From assembly GCF_004798865.1 (NCBI RefSeq), contig NW_025335268.1, positions 5,214,486 through 5,278,485 of the forward strand: a stretch of 64,000 nt of DNA, written 5' to 3'. Under the pieces are notes generated by a model, which was not told the origin of the DNA, searched no databases, and worked only from the letters and a program-made list of their open reading frames with translations. Both the position numbers and the translations under genes were made by a program. This stretch comes from Varanus komodoensis (lineage: Eukaryota > Chordata > Lepidosauria > Squamata > Varanidae). How positions within the stretch are numbered: position 1 is the stretch's first letter; every line of letters begins with the position of its first letter. This document shows positions 1 to 11,863 of the stretch, in pieces.

Positions 1-139
1 AGGGAACACCCTCAAGCAGACGTGGGTCCCATGGCACTGTTCCTCAACTTCCTGCTTGTTCACCTGCTTCTTGTCCTGGCCCAGCCATTGGTGGTGGTGA
101 GAAAGAGCAACAGGAGATGTCTGTTGTCTTTTCTACGTT

Positions 140-256
140 TTTAACTGCAGCCAGTGTGGGTCGAGAATTTATTTATGTTATATTTTATGTTGTAAGCTGT
201 CCTAAGGCTTGTTGCGACAGGCTGACATATAAATATTTTAAATAAATAAATGTCTC
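140..256 (+). repeat. LINE 3' tail fragment, L2-like
   Basis: An AT-rich tail reads 'gttgtaagctgtcctaagg', then 'catataaatattttaaat' and short AATAAA units. The fuller copy ending near 2319 has the same order (TGTAAGC..GCCCTGAG, then ATAAAAAT and AATAAA units). Only the extreme 3' end is present. The family assignment is from memory. Confidence 0.5.
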
Positions 257-1389
257 TGCTTACTCATTCCCAGGCTCTTGGCCTGACAAATGGCTCAGCA
301 GCAGAATGACAGGAAAGAAAAGGACCAGCAGGAGCTGGGGATAAGGGCAGTGCAGAGGCTGAATGACTGGGGGAGGGTGCCTGCGGGGGGGGGGTTCACC
401 CAGGAGCCCCCCGGAACCTGGAGCTGTTGTGGCTGAAGCAGACAGCCCCCATCTTGGTCCAAGCAGAGTTTGCCCATTTCCTGAAGTGCCAATTTGGGGG
501 CCAGGTCAAATCTTGAGGCTGGTGTAAACCTCTAACTTTTAGGTTTGCTCCAGTGAGTCAGAATGAAAGAGGCTCAATCCTTTTTCATGATGAAAAATGA
601 AGAATTTTCTTCATTTTACACCATCACTTGTAGTATCCTATCTAAATCACTATTAATAGAATAACTCCCTGCAATCTCATGGACCTCAGCCTCATCATAT
701 TTTTTTGTCATTGTTGCCGCGCAGTTGCTTTTGTCACTGCTCCTGCAGAGTTGCTCTTTTGTGGCAGGTTATACAAACAAATCACAGTTTGCCTTGTTTA
801 TTAACAATTCCTGAAGATGGCTCTGCTCAACAAAGTCAGTCTGTCTAGCTAGTCAGCACGAGGGCAAGGCCAACACAATAGTTCTGTCTTGTTTATCTCA
901 CTGTACTTTTCCTCTCCGCTTGGCCATCTGGCAGCAGAGATGTTATTTGCAAAGATAATAAAGTCTCAGCCCAATCGGTGGCCTTTTAAGTGTTTGATGG
1001 AATTAAGAATACTGATGGCCTTGTGAAAAATAATTGAAAGGAAGTTAATCAGGACTGCTACTGCTTTACAGAATTGCAAGTTCCAAAGCTCCCTGGGGAA
1101 GGAGCGGGTTTACATTTCTAGCATAGACACACATTTTGGGTTTTAGAGCTGGCTGATGAAAATCAGCCCCCACCAACAGCAAAGGTACATTGCTGGTTTG
1201 GGATGGACTCAGGGCACAGCTAACTTGGAGGGGGTCTGGACAGGTTGCTTTGCAGGGCCCCCCTTCTTCTACCAGCCCTCCCATCATTATCCCCAAGATC
1301 TGCCCCCCAACACACACACACGGTACTGCTAATGAGGTGGTGGCGGCAGCAGTAGCTTCTCCTCCTAAACTGCTGTGCCATTCTAAAAC
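257..1389. other. No gene; unique-looking sequence with a conserved-looking block
   Basis: No supported gene. The part at about 775-1070 is neither repetitive nor low-complexity. It carries runs such as 'cagtttgccttgtttatt' and 'gttatttgcaaagataat' that read like non-coding sequence under constraint. This is an impression from composition only; alignment to other vertebrates would decide. Confidence 0.2.
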
Positions 1390-2319
1390 TAAACAATAAA
1401 CTGAAGCTCAATCCAGACAAGACAGAGGTCCTGTTGGTTGGCGGATCGGGCTTCGGAGAGGGTGAATTGAACCTTGTCCTGAACGGGGTTGCACTCCCTC
1501 TTAGGGACAAGGTCCGCAGCTTGGGAGTGCTCCTCGACCCAGAGCTTTCACTGGAAGCTCAGGTGACAGCAGCGGCGAGGAGTGCTTTCCTCCAGCTTCG
1601 GCTGATTCATCCAGCCCTACCTGGAGCACGACTGCCTCGCGACAGTGACACATGCGCTGGTGACTTCCCGGCTTGACTTCTGTAACGCGCTCTACATGGG
1701 GCTACCCTTGAAGACGGTCCGGATACTTCAATTGGTTCAAAATAGAGCTGCCAGGCTGCTGACGGGGACTGGGCCTTATGCTCACATGACTCCAGTCCTC
1801 CGTCAGCTTCACTGGCTTCCCACTGAAGTCCGGGCCCAATTCAAGGTGTTGGTGATGACCTATAAAGCCCTAAACGGCTTGGGTCCTGGTTACCTGAAGG
1901 AGCGCTTACATACATATATGCCCAGCCGCCCCTTGAGATCGGCGGGAGAGGCCCTTCTCCGGGAACCCTCCGTGAAAGAAATTAGGAGGGTGGGTACTCA
2001 GAGGAGGGCCTTCTCTGCGGTGGCGCCTAAGTTATGGAATGCGCTCCCCAGAGAGGTCTGCCTGGCACCGTCGTTATTTGTTTTTCGGCACCAGGCGAAG
2101 ACCTTTTTATTTAAGCGGCATTTTAACTGTTAATATTATTGGATTTTATCTGGCCAGGGCGGCTTATTTTATACTGTATTTTTGTATTTTTAATCTAATG
2201 TTTATATTTTTTAATTTAAGATTATAATTATTTTAATTTATTGTTGTAAGCCGCCCTGAGACTTCGGCGAATGGGGCAGCATAAAAATGTTTTAATAAAT
2301 AAAAATAAATAAATAAATA
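1390..2319 (+). repeat. L2-like LINE, 3' part of reverse transcriptase ORF and tail
   Basis: The translation contains LNPDKTEVLLVG, then VRSLGVLLDPELSLEAQV, then SRLDFCNALYMGLPLKT, LQLVQNRAARLL, HMTPVLRQLHWLPTEVR and FKVLVMTYKALNGLGP. This is the C-terminal region of an L2/CR1-clade non-LTR reverse transcriptase. The reading frame changes near 1600-1645, so the copy has at least one frameshift and is 5' truncated. A stop near 2131 is followed by an AT-rich 3' UTR with 'gccgccctgag' and an (AATAAA)-type tail. It is a dead 5'-truncated insertion on the + strand, not a host gene. Confidence 0.85.
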
Positions 2320-3299
2320 CCTTTTAGAACTTAAATTTTGAGCAGTGATGCTCTGAAGAAATCAGCTGCTGCCTTCGGGGTTCGTAGCCTGTGAGGGCAC
2401 AGAGGCCAGAAAGGGTTGTGTGCTTCTGATCCCTTGTTGGCTGTGAACCCAAAGGCTGCAAGTGCCCCAGGTGGCTGCTGCTCTTGGTCTTGAAGCCAGC
2501 CAGCCAGCCAGTCGGAGTGCACTGCAGAAATGGCTTTCAAGCTGGCCTGGCCAGTGCCGTGATGCTTGGTGGGGCGAGGCTAGAGGCTGATGGGCAACGA
2601 GCAGCATCGACCCATTTAGGGGAGTACTGGGGCCCCTTCTGGATCCCAGGTCTGTGGACCTGTGCCCTGGGATCCAGTCCTGGAAGAGCCACTGTGGGGG
2701 CAGGGGGAAACTGGCGCCAGTAGGAATGGTGCTCTCACCCTGTGTCCACAATTCCTGAATGCACACATGAACTCGCTCGCATACATGTGTAACAACGAGC
2801 ACGGGAATGGCGAGAACTGTGCGGCGAGCACACCGAAAGTGCATGCAGTGTGTTTCAGCAGAGCAGAGAAATAGGTTCTTGGAAGGTGGGGGGAAATGGA
2901 GGTCGAAGCTGGTCAGGTCCAAACTTGCAGGCTTTATTTTTGATACACGCAGCCATGCGTTGCAAAAGAGAGAGACCGCTAGGTTGACATACCAGGCTCC
3001 TGGCACAGGGAGTGATCTACTAGTGCTAATAGGCCTAACTGGGATAGAGAGGGGAGAAATGGAGACTGGGAACATCCAGAGTTTCCACAGGAGTGAAAGG
3101 AGGCGTGGCAGGGGACTGGGAGGCTAAATGTAGGGCCACCACTTAATAAGCGCCAGAAAAGGGGAAATGCATTACCAAAAATGAGACAGTGATGTGTGTA
3201 CTGTTTGCATATGCTCATTTACATGGTTATGTGCAAATTGCAGAAATTGCTGTTATAATTTAAATAGTATGCTTCTTTCCATACTGTGGAAGACGGTGA
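2320..3299. other. No gene or family recognised
   Basis: Mixed-composition sequence with a short 'gccagccagccagccag' run near 2495. Open frames here lack any recognisable domain or splice context. Confidence 0.3.
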
Positions 3300-3425
3300 C
3301 ATAGAAACTTAGATAAAAAGTGAGTCAGAAGGGGCCTCCCAGGCCATCTAGTCTAAACCCCGACTCCAGCCAGCTCCACTCCTGTAATCCCCAATATGTG
3401 GTTGTCCGCAGGTGATGGGGTGCCC
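3300..3425 (-). repeat. CR1 LINE 3' end fragment
   Basis: Reads 'agtgagtcagaagggg', then 'aggccatctagtc', which is the reverse complement of the CR1 3' end ('agactagatggcc..ccttctgact'). The same words occur at the 3' end of the long CR1 at 19475 and in + orientation at 13345-13425. Confidence 0.65.
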
Positions 3426-3894
3426 TGTGCCCTTGCTTCTCCAGCCAGCTATCCAGGTGCTGACTGCCCCAGTCAACAGTTCTTAGGGTTTGTTAACTTT
3501 AGGCTGAATATGGAGATGACGAATGGAGGATCAAGAACTTTCCTTAAGTAGCCCTACAAATTGAGAACTGCCCTCCCCAAAGGAGGACCCTGGCAGCCCC
3601 AGTATAACAAGGAAATAAGATGGATAGATTGAGATGAGGAAAAGGAAGGTAACAGAGAATCAATGGCTTTCCTTGCCTGGCTTTGGGGAAAGGGGAATCC
3701 CATGAATGTCAAAACCTGGTTGGAAAAAATGCTGTGTCCACAGCCTGACTTCAAGTCTTCGAGCTTTCGGTTATAGATCAAAATGGGGCAAAGGCTTCAA
3801 CCCATTCAAGTTTTCTTGAACATCATGTTGTTCTGGGGCACCATGAAAGAATACATCTAAAGGTGATGCTTGATGGGGAGACTAAAGCCATGAT
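3426..3894. other. No gene or family recognised
   Basis: Ordinary intergenic composition; no domain, repeat terminus or microsatellite was noticed. Confidence 0.25.
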
Positions 3895-4315
3895 CAGGAT
3901 CATCTCCTTCCAAAAATATACTTGCCCCGACCCTGAGATAATCTTTGGAGCCTCTTCCTTAGGCACCACACAAAGCGGAGGGCCTTGTCAGTGGTGGCAC
4001 TGCGGGTGTGGTATGCTCTCCCCAGAGAAGTTTGTTTCATACCTTTATTGTGGCCTTTACAGCATTAGGTAGGGTTTTCCAGGTTTTTAAACCCTTCATG
4101 TTTTAAAACTGTGTGGATGTGTTTTTGATCTTTGTACTGCTGCTGCTTCTATCTTGGTTTTTTTTTTTTTTACTTAGCTTTTATCTTTTTTTAAACTGAA
4201 GGACATTACAGTATGTTTTGTTGTTCTATTGCATATTATGTTTTTAAGTTTTGTTTTGTGAATCACCCAGAGTGCTTCTGCTAATGGGTGGTATGGAAAT
4301 GTTAAAAAGCAAAGA
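3895..4315 (+). repeat. L2-like LINE 3' end, decayed
   Basis: Contains the analogue of the coding end seen at about 2000-2050 ('ggcactgcgggtgtggtatgctctccccagagaa', compare AVAPKLWNALPRE), then a T-rich 3' UTR. It ends 'gaatcacccagagtgc' and 'gggtggtatggaaatg'. More diverged than the copy at 1390-2319, hence older. Confidence 0.6.
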
Positions 4316-5018
4316 AGTACATAAGCAACCAAACAAAGAAATTAGAGTTTGTACAGCTTGATTTTAATATAAGTCTTAAAACCTGGCTTCTTCTTAGGCC
4401 TGACTATCCTGAAGAAAATAATGAACACGGAAAGTGACAAGGGAGACATGGAGAGAGGAGATAAGGAAGGAAACTAGCTAAGAGCTAGATTAAAAGCCTA
4501 AATAGTTGCACATTCTCTGGATTTATTACTGCGTATGACTCAGTTATTTCCCCTCTGGAATCCCATAAGAGTTTTTCTAGCTTAATGCCACTGAGACCTG
4601 AAGGTCATTTGCTCCCATCAACCTTAAAAATTGGATGCTCTTTGACAGTCAATCTTTTTCCCATTACTAATTTTATCGTCATATTTTTTCTTATTAAAGC
4701 CACACAGCATATCAATGTAGCAGAGGATGGGGGCCGCTCTTTTGCTCTCTGCTCATTTCTAACCAGTTATGGTCACTGTTTTATATGGGAAAATGTTTTT
4801 ATCCCAATTTTTCATCCTGTCTATTTCTTCTATTTTTACTTCCACCTTTTGCCTCAAATGTTGGTATGATCATAATTTCACTGGGAAATTAAGACACTGC
4901 TATAAAACTAGATGTACTCTGGTTCTCCAAGGAAAACAATACTTAGCATTTTTGGAAGTATGACAGGACTTTACTCCCAAATGGGTCTTCTTTCCACGGG
5001 ATCTAGCCATATTTACAG
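4316..5018. other. No gene; AT-rich unique sequence
   Basis: AT-rich intergenic sequence without a recognisable domain or repeat boundary. Confidence 0.25.
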
Positions 5019-5142
5019 CAGCCTTCTTCAACCTGTTGAATGACAACCCCAGTTAACCTAGCCAGTGGCTTTGCTGGCTGAGAATAATGGGGGCTGTTGC
5101 CCAGTGTATTCACATTCAGAGGGTCCAGGTTGGGGACAGCTG
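5019..5142. mobile_element. MITE-like palindromic element (family A)
   Basis: The left end CAGCCTTCTTCAACCTG is inverted at the right end as CAGGTTGGGGACAGCTG. The middle holds 'gccagtggctttgctggctg' and 'aataatgggggctgt', the decayed core of a common reptile repeat (ggactacaactcccat..atgggagttgtagtcc). Several other copies occur in this window. Probably a non-autonomous DNA element; the superfamily is uncertain. Confidence 0.55.
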
Positions 5143-5504
5143 ATTCAAAGTCATGTTTGTAGGTATGAGTTATGGGTATGTATTGGGTTCAACTAAAGTT
5201 CAAAGCACAAGCCAAGTTGGCCCCTTCTGGAAGGCTTCTGGTGCTTCCTGAGGCACACTGGGTTTCTTTTGAAGTAACCAGAGCTAGAGATGGACCTGGC
5301 AGAAGGCTTTGTACACAGTATGATTTTGGAAAGGCAGACACTAGCTCTGTCCGCACAATCATAGCCATGGAGGAATCAACAAGCCAACTCGGAACCCTAC
5401 AACAGCCTATGTTACCCATGGCAACAAACTACCCTGGCCAGGTTTGCAAGACACTGTAGGCCGTGGGTAATTGTGCTAATTACCCTGGCATGTGAGTAGC
5501 ATAT
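5143..5504. other. No gene or family recognised
   Basis: Ordinary intergenic sequence. Both strands are partly open but show no conserved motif. Confidence 0.25.
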
Positions 5505-6330
5505 ACTGACATTCAGACATGTTAATCCATACTCAAGAGGGTAAATGTAGGTTGTGGTTGAACCATGAGTTTTCATGTTATCTCAGACAGCCATGCTAGC
5601 AAGCCATGACTTATTAACTGCAAAGGAGCCATGAAGAGAATCCATGGTTTGTTGCTTGGTTTCAACTGCGGGTTGTTCACCATGGTTTGATAACTTGGTT
5701 GGGTTCCGACAACACTATAACTGATGGTTCAACAACCCATATTTCAACAACACCCCACACTCAACTCATAATCATCCTCTGAGTGTGGGTTATCATCTTG
5801 TCTGAACCCAGCACAGAGGTTAAGAAGGCACGGCAGGTTATCACTTACTCTGTGATTGTGCAAAACCAGTTGCTGGCCACACCCACAGGTGCTTGTCCGT
5901 GTTTTTTTAATCATGATATACCCAACAGACTATCAAGTGGTTTCTACATTATCATGGTTTCCGTATTCCCTGTTCAGTCCTCCCACTGTTGACGTAAGTC
6001 CCATTAGTCACTATGCCTGAAATTCAGTCCCAAGGTGCCTCACTCCCTGAGTATGACGACTGCCTCTCCCTCATTGGTCAACACACTGAGACTGGATGGC
6101 TGGAGTGGCTCCTGCAACTGCTGCTCTTTCTAGGGGACTGTATGGGATTTGCATACCATGTCCATAGAAACCATGATTCTGGGTTCAGACAACAGAATAA
6201 GCCATGGTAGTCTGGAAAACCCATAGAAAAGAGTTGCTACTTATCATGGTTTTTAAAGACCAAACATATCATGGTAAACTACCACAATTGGATTCAGACA
6301 TGACACACTAATATTGGTTTAAAAAACCCA
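5505..6330. repeat. Cluster of TTCAGACA-ended, CATGGTTT-rich repeats
   Basis: The stretch repeats 'catggttt', 'aaccatg' and 'caaccca' words on both strands. The piece from about 5510 to 5815 starts ATTCAGACATG and ends TTGTCTGAACCC, so its ends are inverted. Two further copies of the terminus (GGGTTCAGACAAC near 6180, GGATTCAGACATG near 6292) lie downstream. Best read as one or more decayed short DNA transposons with internal palindromes; no transposase is visible. Confidence 0.45.
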
Positions 6331-7317
6331 TCATGATTTATTATGAGCCAGTGTGTCTCAACCAATAAAATAGTTTGCTTGCTTTCTCTGCACACTTGTG
6401 TATGTGGGCAGGGAATTGAGCATGGAAGGATCTAGGATTGAATGCCTTATAGGTCTACCTTCTCATCATAGGAGATTTTCAATTACTATGCTTTCAGGGA
6501 GGGCAGAGATGGGAACATGAACTGGCAATTCTTCCAATTCCACCAGACCTCACTATGAAAAAAGCCTTAAGCTGGTTCCAATAATCATAAATGTCTTAGC
6601 CCTTGAACCTATCCTTCAGAAACTTTCATCCCTGGAGGCACCTCTATGGTAGGAGCTGTTTTCATAAAAATTGCCCAAACAGCCATAGCAGGAGGAAGGG
6701 GGAAACTAATTACATGCACCCAATCTGAGTCCTCTCCCTGCACAGAAACCACTGCCCTGCCTTCAGAAACTTTGCAGTTTTCCTACTTAGGGCCACCTCT
6801 GTGCTGTCCATCATTTTCAGAAGAATGGTCCACAAGGAACAGAGGGGTTTGCAGCCTCTTCTGGAGATCTTCAAAATATCAGGTCTGCTGTTGCACAAAA
6901 CCCCTACATCTGTGAATCCCAACAGGCTCAGAAGGAGCACCAAGTGCTGCATATTTTCACCCAGGTCCGCCAAGACATGAAAAAATTGTTGCCAGTTTCC
7001 TAAAACAAAACAAAATATTGAAAGGTATATAGCACAGAACCCACTGCACCTATTTTTCTGAAGGTTGGCAGACATGAACCTATCTTACTGGGCTACTATT
7101 TTTGAAATTTTTGAACAGTTCTGATTAACAGAAAAAGTGTATAATTTTTTTTTAAATTCTCATGATCATCAATGGGAGGCACAAACCTTTTGAATCTTGA
7201 TTTGGCTTCATTTCCTGAACTGAAGCAGGCAGCCTCCAAACTGCTTTCCAAAGCACTTAATTGGCATCTGGGTTGGAATGTACTGTATGAGCTCGGGATG
7301 ATGTATCTGGGTGTGGG
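6331..7317. other. No gene or family recognised
   Basis: Intergenic sequence without a clear repeat boundary. Confidence 0.25.
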
Positions 7318-7446
7318 GAACCTACTTTATCCTTACAATAATCCTGTGAAGTGGGTTCAGTTGGGAGATGATGAATGGCCACAATGAGCTTTAGAGATGT
7401 ACACAAATTGGACCTGGCTTTTTCTAGTCCTAGTCTGACACTCTGG
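7318..7446 (-). repeat. tRNA-derived MIR-like SINE, decayed
   Basis: On the + strand 'ttatccttacaataatcctgtg' is followed by 'agtctgacactctgg', the reverse complement of the SINE body ('cagggttgttgtgaggataaa') and head. Coordinates are approximate. Confidence 0.5.
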
Positions 7447-8686
7447 TGAGGGTTGTTGTAAGATTTCAGATGTTGGAGGAGCAACCATCTAAGGTTACTG
7501 CATGTGGACCGATGCTTTTCTCTCCAGCACATCCAGCCACCAGGCAAAAGAAGGGAGAAAAAGAAAAAGGAATTCCTACGACTTCTGTCTATTATGGCAC
7601 ACCATCAATGGCAGCCATTTTGTGGGAATGCTTAGAACAGTTTCTAAAATTTCTAGATGTGCCTACAGACTTAAAAGCACCCCTGCCATTTACTTCCCAT
7701 CAGCTCTGCATTGCCTCTACATTTGCCTTCAAAACTGGCTTTGCTCTAGAAGCTTTGGTCATTACAGCATTCTGACAGCAGTATTTATACCTTTTAAATG
7801 GCCATTCTTCTCCTAGACAGAAGAAACACCACTCCTCTCTTTGGCAAGTGGAATGCAGCTGTGCAGGAATAATGAACTCCAGTGCTATTTCTTTTACAAA
7901 TGCCCTAATTAGTCATAACACAACTGAACTCCCTCTCTCTACATTCTTGCGACATTTTGGGCTATCAAGATAACAGACTCACAAGAAGTCTATTATCATT
8001 TGTGTTGTTTGTTGGTTGTTCTTAAAGAAAACTGGTTTTAACATTGATCTAAGAATTTCTTCAGTTTAGCTATTCAAAATGTATGGCATGAAGCTGAAAT
8101 AGCAGCTCTAGTTCTATCTCCCTCCCTTTCTAAACAGCTTTAGATACCACAGCTTTAGATACCTTATAGGTTGAACATGCCAAAAGATTTTGTTAATAAA
8201 TGCTATAAGATGTCATTTATAGAACATGACCATGCTATATAGAACCAAGAAAGATCACTGGGGAGTTGTCAAGGCTGAGAAAGAGCTCATTCCCACCATC
8301 TCGCAGCCCCAAATAGTGTACAAATACTAGTATCTTGGGAGCCTGTTCAGGTACATCCAGAGACCAGGAAATAGAGAGAAGGGAAATGAAATGGGGTTGT
8401 ATTAATGGGGACAGTTTAAAGGTCTGAAGGAGAGCCCACTGCATTCTTTCCATGGATTTTAATAATGCCTGAATCAACTAACAGTGAGACTTGTATTTTC
8501 ACTGCACTACAGACCTACCCATGATCCAGTGCATCATCCAACCCCCTCTCGGAGCTCGGAATATCTAAGCATGCCTTCCTTTTATGAGATCACACCAATA
8601 ATGACTCTTGGCCCAGATCTTCCAAGCAGCCAGTGATGTCCAGGAAGTCATCACTGGGTGTTCTCCCAGTATTAGGTGGTCTAAAT
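7447..8686. other. No gene; mostly unique sequence
   Basis: No supported gene. The block at about 7845-7965 ('gccctaattagtcataac') is unique and contains a TAATTA homeodomain-type core, but nothing else supports function. Confidence 0.2.
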
Positions 8687-9100
8687 CAGTGGTTTTCAAT
8701 CACCGGTCCACAGGCACTAGTCTGTGGGGGAGCTGCATCCCGCTCACTGCAGACCAGTGCAAGAGCTGGCTGGGCTCCCTCACCTCTTCCTTGGTTGGCG
8801 TTGTGTTTGTGGGGGGTGCACAGGCACCACCAGGGGACCAGGGAGGGGAGAGACGGCTGCATGAGAGCCGGCTGGGAGCCACGCTGTGCTGATTTTGGGT
8901 TTTTGATCTTTTGTTGGCATTTTTTGTTGCTCGGTTTCTGGTTGTTTTGGAGAATTTTCATTTTTTGTTATTGTCTTTGGAAACTAATACACAGAATACT
9001 GTATCGTGAGCATGATGCTTTCTGTTTCTACCTCAGCGGTCCCTGGGGTGGTTTTCCTGGTTTTGCCGATCCCCAGCTGTGGAATGGTTGAAAACCACTT
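8687..9100. mobile_element. Non-autonomous hAT-type DNA transposon
   Basis: The left end CAGTGGTTTTCAATC is matched at the right end by GGTTGAAAACCACTT, an imperfect terminal inverted repeat of the hAT Charlie-like type. Flanks are GTCTAAAT (8679-8686) and CTCTAAAT (9101-9108), a 7/8 match to an 8-bp target-site duplication. The 414-bp interior has no transposase. hAT elements typically make 8-bp duplications. Confidence 0.8.
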
Positions 9101-9829
9101 CTCTAAATGACTCGATCCAATTTCTAACCATTTTAAAGCAATACTATTAGGAGTGCAGATAAAATGAACCGAAGCTGATAAGAGCTTTTTCAGAGAGCTG
9201 GAGGTGTTTCTAAAGCAAAGTTGCTGTTTACACTCTTTCATTTTCACCTCAGGTAAGGTGATCTCTGAACCATTTCAAACACCTGAAAAAATTGCATCAG
9301 AAGTGACAGCGGAGAGAAAAAAACATGGGTACGTTATAGGAAGTGATGGAACAACCTTCCATCACCATACCATGGAAAGTAATGGCCTGTCATATAACTT
9401 CCACTTCACTTGAAAATGATGTTCTGACTGACACAGCTCCCCAGGAGCCAAACAAGAGGAATTCATGGCATTGTTTCTTAAGCAAGCTAGCAAGCAGCAC
9501 CTTTGGCTTGCACTGCGAGAGGGAGAACTTTCCAGAACTGCTGCCCCCAAAGCCCTCTCCTTCAAGTGGGCACCATTGCCATTCCTGAGAAGAAGACGCA
9601 GGGGTGGGCAAAGAAACCCTGTGCATAACCTGGCCTGCCTTTGTACACACACTGAGTGCACGGACATCTGCAATGGGTGTTTAAGCACAACAGCAGTGAG
9701 AAGCTTATGTCCTTGGATCTGAGTAATGAAGGAGCTTTTATTATTTTTTTATTATTTTCCCTGCCAAAGACAATAATTCCCCCCTCCCTTTCTTTCAAAA
9801 TAAACACCACGCTGGAATGCACTGCAGCA
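9101..9829. other. No gene or family recognised
   Basis: Unique-looking intergenic sequence. Short open frames on both strands show no domain. Confidence 0.25.
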
Positions 9830-10165
9830 AATGGCTGGAGCTTTATTATATTTCATGCAGCTTTCTAAACAATTTTCAACCCTGCTGGCGCTCTGTCAAA
9901 CAGAAGGCGACCAACAATAGCAAAATCCCATTAAAGCTGAGAAGGTTCCTTCCTGAGGTGAACATGGCCAGAAATAGTAATCTTGGCTCGCTCCTCAATT
10001 TGGCACCAGGGGACTAATATTGCATGTTCTCCTAATGGAAATTATCTAATTTCATCCAAGTGCAGCTCCAGAGAGAGCTGGGCTGACGCACAAACAATCA
10101 ATATAACAACATTCTTCTTGAGGGGCTGAACAATAGAAGGTTGGTGGGGTTGTGACCAGCAGCGT
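9830..10165. promoter_or_regulatory. Candidate conserved non-coding block
   Basis: About 330 bp free of recognisable repeats, with words such as 'aatggaaattatctaattt', 'cccattaaagctg' and 'acaaacaatcaatataac' (SOX/FOX- and TAAT-type cores). This suggests a developmental enhancer. It is an inference from texture, not from alignment. Confidence 0.25.
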
Positions 10166-11354
10166 CACCCCCGAAGAACAAACAGAAGGTGTAAAAATAG
10201 TCATCTGCGGCATGGGCACGACGGACCGTTGGGCCTTCGCGGGGAAGATTGCTTTGCTGCGCTGTCAGATGTGCAAGGAAAGGCTGTCAGAAACAGCCCC
10301 ACCCCCAAGCTGACAACAACACCCACCACTTTTCCATCTGGGTCTGAATGTACTCAGAAACTTACTGCACATGCCTTCTTGACATCAATCATGCAATTCC
10401 CCCTAGCCATGTGAAATCGTTTTCCGTTGAAGAGCTCTTACGAGGACAGACTGAAGGGAACTCAAGATGTTTGCAGAGTTTTAAAGAGGGTTAGAAAATC
10501 CAAAAATCCAAGTGTGTTGGGTATGCTAAAGCAGTCTCGCTTTCTCTTCCTGACCCCTCCCCAAATGTCTATATATTTGGAGTCTAATTCCAGAAGATTA
10601 TTTATGGCTTTTTTTTAAAAAAGGCATTCAAATAGGGTGGCTGATTTTGAACCCTGCAAAAGAGGAAATATGCAATAAAAAAGAGGAAATAGCTCCGTCC
10701 CAAAAGAGCACCCCATTAGCATAAAATTTGCACCTGTTGATTTAAATGCACAGAAGCAAGTTTAGAAATAATTATGATAATTGCCGCAGAATATTCACAG
10801 GAGGCTCTGGGAACATAGAGCTCTAGGGAAGCACCGTCTGTCCTCTGCCCTCAACCAGGGCACCAAGAACATCACGGAAGGAGAGGAGGAACCTGCTTGG
10901 CCACATCCCCCGGCCAGAAAAGGTGCAGCTTCAGGGATGAATAAGGTAAAGGAGGATTGAAATATGACAAAACCAGGAAGGAGAGTCACGATATCAAGAG
11001 ATTTGGAGTATGTCTAGATAGAGGTGTTCAAATGCTACCAAAAAAGGAGTTTCCAGTGTTGTAGCTTGTGTGAAAAACCTCCAGAGAGATTGGACGCTCT
11101 CCTCCTCAGAAGGTCTCCCTCCCTGCATTGAGAGGAACAGTTCTGATGAGAAAGAACAGAGCAGCTAGACCTCTCCTTCTCACCCCTTGATTTTAACCCC
11201 TTGGGAAAGCCTGGGTGGTTTTCTTGGATGGAAAGCAGGTTGTATTGAGGGAGGGGAAGACCGGGGAAGTGCGAGCTGAGATTCTTCTAATGCCTCGTTA
11301 ACAGTTCACCCAGGTTTCCTTCATGACCTATTTTTCTTCTTGTTCAGTCATGAC
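10166..11354. other. No gene; one conserved-looking AT-rich block
   Basis: At about 10640-10800 there is a repeat-free AT-rich block with 'ccccattagcataaaattt' and 'aaataattatgataattgc'. The rest is ordinary intergenic sequence. Confidence 0.2.
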
Positions 11355-11585
11355 TCCCGAGTGGCACAGTGATTAGACCGTTGGACTGGGACGTGGAGAC
11401 CCAGGTTCCAGCCCCCACTCGGCCATGAAACTCACTGGGTGATGTTGGGCTGGTCACTGACTCTCAGTCTAACCTGCCTCACAGGGTTGTTGTTGTGAGG
11501 ATAATGTGGCGAGGCGGAGGGGGAAGATGCAACCCACCAAAGGTTCTTTGCAAGAAGAAGATGTAATATAAAAATCACAATTAAT
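11355..11585 (+). repeat. tRNA-derived MIR-like SINE, near full length
   Basis: The head reads 'gtggcacagtgattagacc' followed by 'cccaggttccagcccc', a degenerate B box. Then come 'cggccatgaaactcactggg', 'cctcacagggttgttgttg' and a tail ending 'atgtaatataaaaatcac'. This is the clearest head-to-tail layout of the SINE family in the upstream region. Confidence 0.75.
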
Positions 11586-11863
11586 TGCGTAAATGCATGT
11601 GGACACTGTTGCCAAACCGATGAAAGCATGAAAAAGTTGCTGAGGGGTTTTTTTTGTTGAAAGCTCATGTTTTAAAGTGTGCATTAACACCCCCCCCCCC
11701 CACACACACACACACTTTCCAAATGCAATCAAAAGTTCAAGTATGTGTGGGCATTTTTTTTAAGCGAGCTCTTGTGTGTGTTTCAATTCAGGATTGTGAA
11801 CCAGACAAGTTCTGATGATTTGTGAACTGAAACAAATTTCTTGTACATCCCAAATGCTGTCCA
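11586..11863. other. Intergenic, with poly(C)/(CA)n tract
   Basis: A run of about 13 C followed by (CA)n lies at about 11689-11715. Nothing else was recognised. Confidence 0.5.

Noticed and set aside
1434-2133. Two open frames that look like a host protein
   Set aside because: Their sequence is that of a LINE reverse transcriptase C-terminal region, followed by a LINE 3' tail.
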